Source: Stutzerimonas stutzeri
GTDB lineage: Bacteria > Pseudomonadota > Gammaproteobacteria > Pseudomonadales > Pseudomonadaceae
DNA length: 64,000 nucleotides
NCBI RefSeq assembly: GCF_002890915.1
Contig: NZ_POUT01000003.1
Location: forward strand, 186,001-250,000
Reading direction: 5' to 3'
Positions 1 through 8,369 of the stretch are shown here, one piece after another; position 1 is the stretch's first letter, and each line of letters opens with the position of its first letter. The notes beneath the pieces were generated by a model. That model worked only from the letters and a program-made list of their open reading frames with translations, searched no databases and was not told the DNA's origin. Both the position numbers and the translations under genes were made by a program.

Positions 1-840
1 CCCTTTGCCGAGTTCGCCTTCATGCGCCGCGCGCTGCTCGGCGGCGTGGCGCTGGCCTGCAGCGCGGCGCCGCTGGGTGTCTTCCTGATCCTGCGGCGGA
101 TGAGTCTGATCGGCGATGCCATCGCCCACGGCATCCTGCCGGGTGCGGCGCTGGCATTCTGGCTGTTCGGTCTCAGCCTGCCGGCCCTGACGCTCGGTGG
201 GCTGACCGCCGGGCTCGGCATGGCCGGCGCAGCGGCCTGGGTCAGCCGCCGTACCGGCTTGCGCGAAGACGCCAGCCTCGCCGCGCTTTATCCCATTTCG
301 TTGGCCAGCGGCGTGCTGCTGCTCGGCCTGGCGGGACGCAAGCTCGACCTCTTGCACCTGCTGTTTGGCTCCGCGCTGGCCGTGGACGCCGACACCCTCA
401 GCGGCATGCTCGCCACGGCGGCGTTCAGCCTGCTGGTGCTGGCACTGATCTACCGCGCCCTGGCGCTGGACAGCCTGGACCCGTTGTTCCTGCGCAGCGT
501 CAGCCGAATCGGGCCACTCGCCCATGCGGGCTTTCTGACACTGGTGGTGCTCAACCTGGTGATCGGCTTCCAGGCCATCGGTGCGCTGATGGTGGTGGGG
601 CTGATGATGCTGCCGGCTGCGGCCGCGCGCTTCTGGAGCCGACGCCTGCCCGTCCTGTTGCCGCTGGCTGCGCTGCTGGGCGCCCTGTGCGTATGGCTGG
701 GGCTGCTGCTGTCGTTCTACGCCAGCCTGCCCAGCGGGCCGTGCATCGTCCTGCTCGCGGGGGCGTTCTACCTGATTTCAGTCGTTGCGGGCCCGGTATA
801 TGGCCTGCTGCGTTCGCGCGCTTCAATCCAGACCGTCTGA
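1..840 (+). CDS. Metal (Zn/Mn) ABC transporter permease, 5' end cut by window
   Basis: Inner-membrane permease of an ABC-3 (ZnuB/MntB type) metal importer. The reading frame is open from base 1: seven in-frame codons precede the first ATG at 22 and read like the usual family N-terminus, so the true start lies outside the window. About eight hydrophobic segments are visible, with the family signature region around the RRMSLIGDAIAHGILPG stretch near the N-terminus. It ends 11 bases before the binding-protein gene, so both are surely co-transcribed. The ATPase is presumably upstream, outside the window. Zn versus Mn cannot be decided from this subunit. Confidence 0.9.
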   Translation, partial: PFAEFAFMRRALLGGVALACSAAPLGVFLILRRMSLIGDAIAHGILPGAALAFWLFGLSLPALTLGGLTAGLGMAGAAAWVSRRTGLREDASLAALYPISLASGVLLLGLAGRKLDLLHLLFGSALAVDADTLSGMLATAAFSLLVLALIYRALALDSLDPLFLRSVSRIGPLAHAGFLTLVVLNLVIGFQAIGALMVVGLMMLPAAAARFWSRRLPVLLPLAALLGALCVWLGLLLSFYASLPSGPCIVLLAGAFYLISVVAGPVYGLLRSRASIQTV

Positions 841-851
841 GGTATCAACCC

Positions 852-1724
852 ATGCGTTACCTGTTTCTATTGTTGGCCCTCTGGCTGCCCCTTTCCCTGC
901 AGGCGGCCGAAAAGATCAGCGTCGTGACCAGCTTCAGCATCCTTGCCGACATGACGCGGGAGGTCGGTGGAGAGCATATTGAACTGACCAATCTGGTCGG
1001 TCCCGACGCCGACGCGCACCTTTATGAACCCAGCCCGGATGATGCCCAGGCCTTGCTCCGCGCCGACCTGATCATCGCCAACGGGCTGGGCTTCGAACCC
1101 TGGCTGGAGCGCCTGCTGGCCAGCAGCGAGCCCAAGGGCAAGCGGATCGATGCCAGTGCGGGTGTCGTGCCTCTGATGCTGGAAGAGGAGGGCGAGGCGG
1201 TGCCTGACCCTCATGCGTGGCAGAGCCTGACCAATGCCGAAATCTACGTGCGCAATATCGCCAAGGCGCTCATGGCGCTCGATCCGGCGCATCGCAACGA
1301 CTATGAGCGGCGTCGTGACGCCTACCTGAGCCGGCTACACGCGCTGCTGAAGAAGGCCGATACCCGTATCGGCAGCCTGCCGGCCAGCCAGCGCAAGGTC
1401 GTGACCAGCCATGACGCCTTCGGCTATCTGGGGCAGGCCTGGCAGCTCCGGTTCATCGCGCCGCAGGGGCTGTCGACCCATGACGAACCCTCGGCCGCCG
1501 ACGTGGCCGCGTTGATCCGCCAGCTCCGCGAGGAAGGGGTGAGGGCCGTGTTCGTGGAGAACATTCGTGATCCGCGGCTCATCGAGCAGATCGCCGAAGA
1601 GGCGGGCGCCACGGTCGGCGGCACCCTGTACTCCGATGCGCTGGCCAGCGCAGGGCCGGCCAGCACCTACCTCGGCATGTTCGAGCACAACCTCGATACG
1701 CTGATGCAGGCGTTGCAGCCCTAG
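852..1724 (+). CDS. Metal ABC transporter substrate-binding protein (cluster A-I, zinc-like)
   Basis: Periplasmic metal-binding protein of 290 residues that delivers metal to the upstream permease. A signal peptide covers about residues 1-18 (hydrophobic core, then LQAAE). Candidate metal ligands are H56 (in DAHLYEPSP), H121 (in DPHAW), H187 (in SHDAFGYLG) and D262 (in YSDA). Three histidines are typical of zinc-type rather than manganese-type members, which carry Glu at the third position. The His-rich loop of classical ZnuA is absent; the loop before H121 is acidic instead. The start at 852 was preferred over an upstream in-frame ATG because it yields the signal peptide. The TAG stop lies in the flank of the inverted-repeat element that follows. 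Confidence 0.9.
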   Translation: MRYLFLLLALWLPLSLQAAEKISVVTSFSILADMTREVGGEHIELTNLVGPDADAHLYEPSPDDAQALLRADLIIANGLGFEPWLERLLASSEPKGKRIDASAGVVPLMLEEEGEAVPDPHAWQSLTNAEIYVRNIAKALMALDPAHRNDYERRRDAYLSRLHALLKKADTRIGSLPASQRKVVTSHDAFGYLGQAWQLRFIAPQGLSTHDEPSAADVAALIRQLREEGVRAVFVENIRDPRLIEQIAEEAGATVGGTLYSDALASAGPASTYLGMFEHNLDTLMQALQP

Positions 1725-1987
1725 GGTCTGTTGCCGTTTCATCGCGAGCCGCGTTGCTGCGAGAAATAGCCCCCGGTTAGGCGCAGGACGCAGGTAATGG
1801 TCATTCCCTTGCCAAGTCCTGCAACGACAGCGGGGGCTATTTCCCGCGCAACCCGAAGGGCCGGGCCTGTTTTACCGCGATGCGGCGTTACTCGATGGCT
1901 CATTTAGCCGACTAAACTTCGCATCTCGTGCCTTGCCTCGCGGTAAAACAGGCTCCGGCGCGGCCGCGAATGAAACGGCAACAGACC
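1725..1987. mobile_element. MITE-like 263-bp inverted-repeat element
   Basis: Perfect 18-bp terminal inverted repeats (1725-1742, GGTCTGTTGCCGTTTCAT; 1970-1987) are flanked on both sides by CTAG (1721-1724 and 1988-1991), giving 22 matching bases in all. Inside are two strong hairpins: GAAATAGCCCCCG at 1763-1775 pairs with 1831-1843, and a 15-bp stem at 1865-1879 pairs with 1939-1953. It has no convincing ORF. The flanking CTAG could be a 4-bp target duplication (IS5-type elements favour YTAR), but CTAG is itself palindromic, so this is uncertain. It sits between two convergent genes whose TAG stops both fall in the CTAG flanks. Alternative: an unusually elaborate bidirectional terminator. 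Confidence 0.7.
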
Positions 1988-3295
1988 CTAGCCAGCCTTG
2001 CGATGCACCGAGACGCCGGCGGCGAAGGTTTCCTTCACCGCGCGGTCGTCGCCGAGGATCATCAGGGCGAAGAGCTTTTCCTGCAGGGTCGTCGCCTGGC
2101 TCAGGCGATAGTCGATCAGCGGCGTCGCCTTGTAGTCGAGCACCACGAAGTCGGCCTCCTTGCCCGGCTGCAGGTTGCCGATCCGGTCGTCCAGATAGAG
2201 CGCCCGCGCGCCGCCAAGGGTGGCGAGATAGAGTGCCTTGAACGCGTCGAGCTTCTGGCCCTGCAGCTGCAGCACCTTGTATGCCTCGTTGAGGCTGGCG
2301 AGCTGCGAGAAGCTGGTGCCGCCGCCGACATCGGTGCCCAGGCCGACGCGCACACCGAAGCCTTCCACCTTGGCCAGATCGAACAGGCCGCTGCCGAGGA
2401 ACAGGTTGGAGGTCGGACAGAACGACACCGCCGAGCCGGTCTCACCGAGGCGTTTGCACTCGTCGTCGCACAGGTGGATGCCGTGGGCGAACACCGAGCG
2501 CGGGCCGATCAGGCCGTGGTGGTCATAGACGTCCAGATAGCCCTTGCGCTCGGGGAACAGCTCCTTGACCCACTCGACCTCCTGCTTGTTCTCGGAGATG
2601 TGGGTGTGCATGTACAGCTCGGGAAATTCGGCGAACAGCTTGCCGGCCAGGGTGAGCTGCTCCGGCGTGCTGGTCGGGGCGAAACGCGGGGTGACGGCAT
2701 AGTGCAGTCGGCCCTTGCCGTGCCAGCGCTCAATCAGCTCGCGGCTGTCGGCGTGGCCGGACTCGGCGGTGTCGGTGAGGAACTCCGGGGCGTTGCGGTC
2801 CATCAGCACTTTGCCGGCGATCATCCGCAGATTGCGCTTCTCGCACGCCTCGAAGAAGGCGTCCACCGACTGCTTGTGCACCGTGCCGAACACCAGCGCG
2901 GTGGTGGTGCCGTTGCGCAGCAGCTCGCCGAGAAACAGCTCGGCCTGCTGGCGGGCGTGGGCCATGTCGCTGAAGCGGCCCTCGTTGGGGAAGGTGTAGG
3001 TTTCGAGCCAATCCAGCAGCTGCGCGCCGTAGGAGCCGATGACGCCGACCTGCGGGTAGTGGATATGGGTGTCGACGAAACCCGGAGTGATCAGCGCGTC
3101 CGGGTATTCGACAACCTCGGTGCCGGCCGCCAGGGTCGGCAGCAGCTCGGCGGCGTGGCCGATGCGCGCGACCTTGCCGTCCTCGACGACCAGCAGGCCG
3201 TCCTCGAAGTATTCATGGGATTGCTCGATGCCCACTTCGCGCGGGTCGGCGAGGCAGTGGAGCAGGGCGGCACGGTAGGCTTTGGCTTGGGGCAT
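1988..3295 (-). CDS. guaD: Guanine deaminase
   Basis: Cytosolic Zn amidohydrolase converting guanine to xanthine and ammonia, 435 residues, the normal length. Zinc and active-site motifs are in place: HxH at H77/H79 (in VDTHIHYPQ), H230/H232 region (HTHISENK), H271 (FAHGIHL) and D322 (LGTDVGGG). The start at 3295 (MPQAKAYR) was chosen because the 13 residues before it, from an upstream ATG at 3334, do not resemble the family. It is the last gene of the leftward purine cluster and hands xanthine to XdhAB. Its TAG stop lies in the flank of the 263-bp element. Confidence 0.93.
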   Translation of the reverse strand: MPQAKAYRAALLHCLADPREVGIEQSHEYFEDGLLVVEDGKVARIGHAAELLPTLAAGTEVVEYPDALITPGFVDTHIHYPQVGVIGSYGAQLLDWLETYTFPNEGRFSDMAHARQQAELFLGELLRNGTTTALVFGTVHKQSVDAFFEACEKRNLRMIAGKVLMDRNAPEFLTDTAESGHADSRELIERWHGKGRLHYAVTPRFAPTSTPEQLTLAGKLFAEFPELYMHTHISENKQEVEWVKELFPERKGYLDVYDHHGLIGPRSVFAHGIHLCDDECKRLGETGSAVSFCPTSNLFLGSGLFDLAKVEGFGVRVGLGTDVGGGTSFSQLASLNEAYKVLQLQGQKLDAFKALYLATLGGARALYLDDRIGNLQPGKEADFVVLDYKATPLIDYRLSQATTLQEKLFALMILGDDRAVKETFAAGVSVHRKAG

Positions 3296-3314
3296 GACGG
3301 TTCTCGGAATCGTT

Positions 3315-3324
3315 GTATGAATAC
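3315..3324 (-). promoter_or_regulatory. Small palindrome upstream of guaD, possible operator
   Basis: GTATGAATAC is a perfect 10-bp palindrome about 20 bases upstream of the guaD start. GntR-type regulators bind sites of this general shape, but I see no second copy in the window, so it may be chance. Confidence 0.2.
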
Positions 3325-3407
3325 GGTGCGGCATTGTGGGAGGCCCGACCTCGGGGCGAGCTTTTCAGCCCGTTTCGCCTCCCACGGGAAGGAGAATGGC
3401 CGGGTGA

Positions 3408-4268
3408 TCAGCTAGCCTGAGAGCGCCGCGAGGCGGGTATCAGCATCGGCACGGGTTTTTCGCCGTCTGCGGTCTTCTCCCCACCCTTTTCACCGAAATG
3501 CGCGTTGTAGGTGGCGATCACCTCGCCGGCGATGGACACGGCGATCTCCACCGGCAGCTTGCCCTTCACTTCGGCGATGCCCATGGGGCAGCGCATGCGC
3601 TGCACGGTCTCCGGCTGGAAGCCGCGGTCCCGCAGACGGTGTTCGAACCTGGCGCGTTTGCTCTTGGAGCCGATCAGCCCGTAGTAGGTGAAATCGTTGC
3701 GCGAAAGGATCGCGGCGGTCAGTTCCAGGTCGAGCTGATGATTGTGGGTCATGACGATGAAGTAGCTGCCGGCGGGCATGTTATCCACTTCCTCGAGCAC
3801 ATCGTCGTTGACCACCTTTTCCACGCCGCGCGGAATCTCGGCGGGAAATTCGTTATCGCGCGAATCGATCCAGCGCACCTTGCACGGCAGGCTGGCCAGC
3901 AGCGGCACCAGCGCGCGCCCGACATGCCCGGCACCGAACACGGCGATATGCGCCTGCGGCTGGCCCATGGGCTCGAACAGCAGCACCGTGGCGCCACCGC
4001 AGCACTGGCCGAGGCTGGCGCCGAGGGAGAAGCGCTCGAGGCGGGTGTCACGGCTGCGCTTTTCCAGCATTTCACGGGCGATCTGCCGGGCCTTGTACTC
4101 CAGGTGGCCGCCGCCGATGGTGTCGTACAGGCGCTCACGGCTGACCACCATCTTCGAGCCGGCATTGCGCGGCGTGGAGCCGCGTTCCTCGATGATGGTC
4201 ACCAGTACGCAGGGTTCGCCTTGTTGTTGCAGGTCGGCGAGTGCTTCGATCCAGGCCGTGTTGCTCAT
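3408..4268 (-). CDS. xdhC: Xanthine dehydrogenase accessory protein XdhC
   Basis: Maturation factor that binds molybdenum cofactor and helps insert its sulfurated form into xanthine dehydrogenase. 286 residues. The N-terminal XdhC/CoxI domain contains the ERGSTPRNAGSKMVV and GGGHLEYKA segments; the C-terminal half is a Rossmann-like domain beginning near the VFGAGHVGRALVPLL segment. The start at 4268 (MSNTAWIEAL) matches family N-termini; the longer upstream extension is not protein-like. It follows xdhB after about 100 bases that contain a REP-like hairpin. Confidence 0.93.
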   Translation of the reverse strand: MSNTAWIEALADLQQQGEPCVLVTIIEERGSTPRNAGSKMVVSRERLYDTIGGGHLEYKARQIAREMLEKRSRDTRLERFSLGASLGQCCGGATVLLFEPMGQPQAHIAVFGAGHVGRALVPLLASLPCKVRWIDSRDNEFPAEIPRGVEKVVNDDVLEEVDNMPAGSYFIVMTHNHQLDLELTAAILSRNDFTYYGLIGSKSKRARFEHRLRDRGFQPETVQRMRCPMGIAEVKGKLPVEIAVSIAGEVIATYNAHFGEKGGEKTADGEKPVPMLIPASRRSQAS

Positions 4269-4338
4269 GGTTCTGTCCTTCGTATCGCCCGGTGGCGAGT
4301 GCAAAGCGTCGCCACCGGGACGTTCGTGTTGCGCTAAC

Positions 4339-4364
4339 GGTGGACAAGCAAAGCGTTGTCCACC
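4339..4364. repeat. REP-like hairpin between xdhB and xdhC
   Basis: GGTGGACAA (4339-4347) pairs perfectly with TTGTCCACC (4356-4364) and is followed by CTGCG. It shares the GGTGGA...TCCACCCT core with the hairpin pairs at 10.8 kb and 51.1 kb, so it looks like a single member of the same Pseudomonas extragenic repeat family. It lies inside an operon, where such hairpins can stabilise or end the upstream message. Confidence 0.6.
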
Positions 4365-4369
4365 CTGCG

Positions 4370-6766
4370 TCAGGCCGGGGTGGTCTCCGTTGCCGCAGAC
4401 TTGCTCGCCGCCTGCTTCAACCTGCGCATCTGTTCCACGCCCCAGAGCACGCGCTCGGGGGTCGCCGGAGCATCGATCTGCGGCTGCGCCCGGTAGTCGG
4501 CCAGGCTCGCCACCGCATCCTTGATCGCGCACCAGACCGAAATGCCGAGCATGAACGGCGGCTCGCCCACGGCCTTGGAGTGGAACACGGTGTCTTCGGG
4601 GTTCTTGCGGTTCTCCACCAGCTTGACCCGCAGATCCAGCGGCATGTCCGCCACCGCCGGGATCTTGTAGCTGGCCGGGCCGTTGGTCATCAGCTTGCCC
4701 TTGTCGTTCCAGACCAGCTCTTCCATGGTCAGCCAGCCCAGGCCCTGGACGAAGCCGCCCTCGACCTGGCCGATGTCGATGGCCGGGTTCAGCGAGGCGC
4801 CGACGTCATGCAGGATGTCGCTGCGCAGCATCTTGTATTCGCCGGTCAGGGTATCGACGATCACTTCCGAGCAGGCCGCGCCATAGGCGAAGTAGTAGAA
4901 CGGCCGCCCGCGCGCCTGACTGCGGTCGTAGTAGATCTTCGGCGTGCGGTAGAAGCCGGTGGACGACAGCGAGACCTGGCCGAAATAGGCCTGCTGGATC
5001 AGCTCCTCGAAGCTGATGTAGTGGTCGCGCAGGCGCACCTGGCCGTTCTTGAACTCGACGTCTTCCTCGAAGATCTGCCACTTGCGTGCGGCGAACTCCA
5101 CCAGCCGCTGCTTGATGGTCTGCGCCGCGTTCTGCGCCGCCTTGCCGTTGAGGTCGGCGCCGCTGGAGGCCGCCGTCGGCGAGGTGTTAGGCACCTTGTC
5201 GGTGTTGGTGGCGGTGATCTGGATGCGCTCGATATCCACCTGGAACACCTCGGCCACCACCTGCGCCACCTTGGTATTCAGGCCCTGGCCCATCTCGGTG
5301 CCACCGTGGTTCAGGTGGATGCTGCCGTCGGTGTAGACGTGCACCAGCGCGCCGGCCTGGTTGAGGAAGCTGGCGGTGAAGCTGATGCCGAACTTCACCG
5401 GCGTCAGCGCCAGGCCCTTCTTCAGGATCGGGCTTGCGGCATTGAACGCGCGGATCGCTTCGCGTCGCTTTGCATAGTCGCTGCTGGCTTCCAGCTCGGC
5501 GGTCATCTCCTCGAGCATGTTGTGCTCGACGGTCTGGTAGTAGTGGGTGACGTTGCGCTCGGTCTTGCCGTAGTAGTTGCGCTTGCGCACCTCGAGCGGG
5601 TCCTTGCCCAGCTCGCGGGCCACCGCGTCCATGATTTCCTCTATGGCGACCATGCCCTGTGGGCCGCCGAAGCCGCGGTAGGCGGTGTTCGAGGCGAGGT
5701 TGGTCTTGCAGCGATGGCCATTGATGGTGGCGTCGCCCAGGTAGTAGGCGTTGTCGGAGTGGAACATGGCGCGATCGACGATCGAGCCGGAAAGGTCCGG
5801 CGAGTAGCCGCAGTTACCGGCGAGATCGATCTCGATGCCGTGCAGCAGACCGTCATCGTCGAAGCCGACGTCGTACTCGACGTAGAAGGGGTGGCGTTTG
5901 CCGGTCATGGTCATGTCTTCCATGCGCGGCAGGCGCATCTTGGTCGGCCGGCCGGTGAGGTGCGCGATCACCGCGCACAGGCACGCAGGTCCCGCGGCCT
6001 GGGTTTCCTTGCCGCCGAAGCCGCCGCCCATGCGGCGCATGTCGATGACGATCTTGTTCATCGGTACGCCGAGCACTTCGGCCACCAGCTTCTGCACCTC
6101 GGTGGGGTTCTGCGTCGAGGTATAGACGATCATGCCGCCATCTTCGCTGGGCATGACCGAGGACACCTGTGTCTCCAGGTAGAAGTGCTCCTGCCCGCCG
6201 ATGTGCAGCGAACCCTGCAGCCGACGCGGCGCGCTGGCCAGGGCGGTGGCCGAGTCGCCGCGCTTGTGGGTGTGGCTGTCGAGCACGAAGTGCTTCTTGT
6301 GCAGCGCCTCGACCACGTCGAGCACCGGCTCCAGATCCTCGTATTCGATGATCGCGGCCATCGCTGCCTTGCGTGCGCTTTCCAGGCTGTCGGCAGCCAC
6401 GGCGATCACCGGCTGGCCGATGAACTCGACCTTGCCGTCGGCCAGCAGCGGGTCGCCGGGCATCACGGCACCGATGTCCAGCTGGCCCGGCACGTCCTTC
6501 GCCGTGATAGCGATGGCTACGCCCGGAATCTGGTAGCAGGGCGCGGTGTCGATGCGGACGATGCGGGCGTGGGCGCGCTCGCTCATGCGGGCATAGACGT
6601 GCAGCTGATTGGGAAACTCCAGCCGGTCGTCGACGTAGACCGCCTCGCCCGAGACATGCTTGGGCGCGCTGTCGTGCTTGACGCTGCGACCGACGCCGGT
6701 GACCAGGTCCTGGGTGAACAGCGCCGCGATTTCTTCCTGGGTGCGGGTGGTTACGTGGTTAGACAT
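4370..6766 (-). CDS. xdhB: Xanthine dehydrogenase, molybdopterin-binding large subunit
   Basis: Molybdenum hydroxylase subunit (798 residues) that oxidises hypoxanthine to xanthine and xanthine to urate. Recognisable cofactor motifs include GGGFGGKETQ, AYRGFGGPQGM and GTEMGQGLNTKV; the catalytic glutamate is in VGEPPFMLG near the C-terminus. An N-terminal a/b hammerhead domain precedes the Moco-binding part. Start 6766 overlaps the xdhA stop by 8 bases, indicating translational coupling. Electrons pass to the Fe-S/FAD subunit XdhA. Confidence 0.96.
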   Translation of the reverse strand: MSNHVTTRTQEEIAALFTQDLVTGVGRSVKHDSAPKHVSGEAVYVDDRLEFPNQLHVYARMSERAHARIVRIDTAPCYQIPGVAIAITAKDVPGQLDIGAVMPGDPLLADGKVEFIGQPVIAVAADSLESARKAAMAAIIEYEDLEPVLDVVEALHKKHFVLDSHTHKRGDSATALASAPRRLQGSLHIGGQEHFYLETQVSSVMPSEDGGMIVYTSTQNPTEVQKLVAEVLGVPMNKIVIDMRRMGGGFGGKETQAAGPACLCAVIAHLTGRPTKMRLPRMEDMTMTGKRHPFYVEYDVGFDDDGLLHGIEIDLAGNCGYSPDLSGSIVDRAMFHSDNAYYLGDATINGHRCKTNLASNTAYRGFGGPQGMVAIEEIMDAVARELGKDPLEVRKRNYYGKTERNVTHYYQTVEHNMLEEMTAELEASSDYAKRREAIRAFNAASPILKKGLALTPVKFGISFTASFLNQAGALVHVYTDGSIHLNHGGTEMGQGLNTKVAQVVAEVFQVDIERIQITATNTDKVPNTSPTAASSGADLNGKAAQNAAQTIKQRLVEFAARKWQIFEEDVEFKNGQVRLRDHYISFEELIQQAYFGQVSLSSTGFYRTPKIYYDRSQARGRPFYYFAYGAACSEVIVDTLTGEYKMLRSDILHDVGASLNPAIDIGQVEGGFVQGLGWLTMEELVWNDKGKLMTNGPASYKIPAVADMPLDLRVKLVENRKNPEDTVFHSKAVGEPPFMLGISVWCAIKDAVASLADYRAQPQIDAPATPERVLWGVEQMRRLKQAASKSAATETTPA

Positions 6767-8207
6767 AAGCGGTCACCCTCGTCTCGGTCTTCGGTGCATG
6801 TTGTTCGAGGAAGCACTTGCGCAGCAGGTTCTGTGCGACCAGCAGGCGATACTCGCGGCTGGCGCGGAAGTCGGTCAGCGGCGTGAAGTCTTCGGCCAGG
6901 GCATCGCAGGCCGCCTCCACGGTCTGCTGGTTCCAGGGCGCGCCGTTCAGGGTCGCCTCGCAGGCCGCGGCGCGCTTGGGAATCGCCGCCATGCCGCCAA
7001 AGGCGACCCGGGCATCGGCGACCACGCCATCGGTGATCTGCAGGTCGAACGCGGCGCAGACAGCGGAGATATCGTCGTCCAGTCGCTTGGAAACCTTGTA
7101 GGCGCGGAACAGGCGATCCGGTGTGGCGCGGGGCACCCGTACCTTCTCGATGAATTCCCCGGGCTGGCGCGCGGTGACCTTGTAGTCGATGAAGTAATCC
7201 TCGAGCGGCAGGGTGCGGCTGCTGGCGCCCTTGCGCAGGACAACTTCGGCACCCAGGGCGATCAGCAGCGGCGGCGAGTCGCCGATCGGCGAGGCGTTGC
7301 CGATGTTGCCACCGAGCGTGCCCTGGTTGCGGATCTGCAGCGAGGCGAAGCGCTGCAGCAGCTCGCCGAAATCCGGGTACTCGGCGGCCAGCGCAGCGTA
7401 GCAGTCGGTCAGCGGGGCGGCTGCACCGATCTCGATGCTGCTGTCAGTCACCTCGACCTTTTTCATCTCGGCGATGTGGCCGACGTAGATCATTACCGGC
7501 AATTCGCGATGGAACTGGGTGACTTCCAAGGCCAGGTCAGTGCCGCCGGCCAGCAGCCGGGCGTCCGGGTTAGCGCTGTAGATGTCGGCCAGGTCGCCTA
7601 CCGTCAGCGGCGACAGGCAACGCTTGTCACCGCTGTTCAACTCGGCGGTCTCACGCGGTTCGATGGCCTTGAGTTGGGCGATGGTCTCGGCTTCGTGGGC
7701 GTCGAACTGGTCCGGCTGCTTGGCACAGCAGGCCTGTTCGGCGGCTTCGAGGATCGGCCGGTAGCCGGTGCAGCGGCAGAGGTTGCCGGCCAGGGCTTCG
7801 TGGGCCTGGTGCGGATCGTATTCATTGACCGCGTCGGTATTCTTCTGCAGGGCGAACAGGCTCATGACGAAGCCCGGCGTGCAGAAGCCGCACTGCGAGC
7901 CGTGGCAGTCGACCATCGCCTGCTGGACGCTGTGCAGCCGGCCCTGGTCCTTGAGGTCTTCGACGCTGATCAGCTGCTTGCCGTGCAGCGCGGAGACGAA
8001 GGTCAGGCACGAGTTGAGGGTGCGATAGCGCAGGCGGTCGCCCACCAGTTCGCCGACCACGACGGTGCAGGCGCCGCAATCGCCGGAGGCGCAGCCTTCC
8101 TTGGTGCCGGTCTTGCCGCGGTATTCGCGCAGGTATTCGAGCACCGTGGTGTTGGGATCGAGCGCGCTTTCGCTGCGCACTTCCCGGTTGAGGAGAAACT
8201 GGATCAA
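6759..8207 (-). CDS. xdhA: Xanthine dehydrogenase, Fe-S/FAD small subunit
   Basis: Electron-transfer subunit of xanthine dehydrogenase. I assign a TTG start at 8207, preceded by GGAGG seven bases upstream (8215-8219), giving 482 residues beginning MIQFLLNREV; an in-frame TTG at 8270 would add 21 non-conserved residues. Plant-type [2Fe-2S] cysteines are at C39, C44, C47 and C67; the second cluster uses C101... with C106, C109, C144 and C146 nearby. The FAD-binding domain begins around residue 185, with AGGTDLALE, followed by the CO-dehydrogenase flavoprotein C-terminal domain. First of the three xdh genes; paired palindromes lie 50-85 bases upstream. Confidence 0.93.
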   Translation of the reverse strand: MIQFLLNREVRSESALDPNTTVLEYLREYRGKTGTKEGCASGDCGACTVVVGELVGDRLRYRTLNSCLTFVSALHGKQLISVEDLKDQGRLHSVQQAMVDCHGSQCGFCTPGFVMSLFALQKNTDAVNEYDPHQAHEALAGNLCRCTGYRPILEAAEQACCAKQPDQFDAHEAETIAQLKAIEPRETAELNSGDKRCLSPLTVGDLADIYSANPDARLLAGGTDLALEVTQFHRELPVMIYVGHIAEMKKVEVTDSSIEIGAAAPLTDCYAALAAEYPDFGELLQRFASLQIRNQGTLGGNIGNASPIGDSPPLLIALGAEVVLRKGASSRTLPLEDYFIDYKVTARQPGEFIEKVRVPRATPDRLFRAYKVSKRLDDDISAVCAAFDLQITDGVVADARVAFGGMAAIPKRAAACEATLNGAPWNQQTVEAACDALAEDFTPLTDFRASREYRLLVAQNLLRKCFLEQHAPKTETRVTAYV

Positions 8208-8255
8208 GGCGAGGCCTCCGGCTGTTCTTCTTGTGAAGCGAAAACTAGCGGCATC

Positions 8256-8292
8256 TGACTTTTCGGTCAACTAATTCCTGACTCAAAAGTCA
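8256..8292 (-). promoter_or_regulatory. Two tandem palindromes upstream of xdhA, candidate operator
   Basis: TGACTCAAAAGTCA (8279-8292) is TGACT-N4-AGTCA, a perfect inverted repeat; TGACTTTTCGGTCA (8256-8269) is the same with one mismatch. Their starts are 23 bases apart, about two helical turns, which suits cooperative binding of a dimeric regulator. They lie 50-85 bases upstream of the xdhA start. No regulator gene is in the cluster, so the binding protein is unknown. Confidence 0.45.
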
Positions 8293-8369
8293 ATGTGGCC
8301 GACGAGCGCACCTTCCGGACGGAAACACCGCGGCTGCCGTCCGGGGTCTTTACTTCAAGTTAAGTTGCT

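Noticed and set aside
1928..3415. 495-codon frame on the plus strand across guaD
   Set aside because: Antisense shadow of guaD; high GC keeps the opposite frame open. No family resemblance.
4241..6886. 881-codon plus-strand frame across xdhB
   Set aside because: Antisense to a clearly recognisable gene, with composition typical of reverse-complemented high-GC codons.
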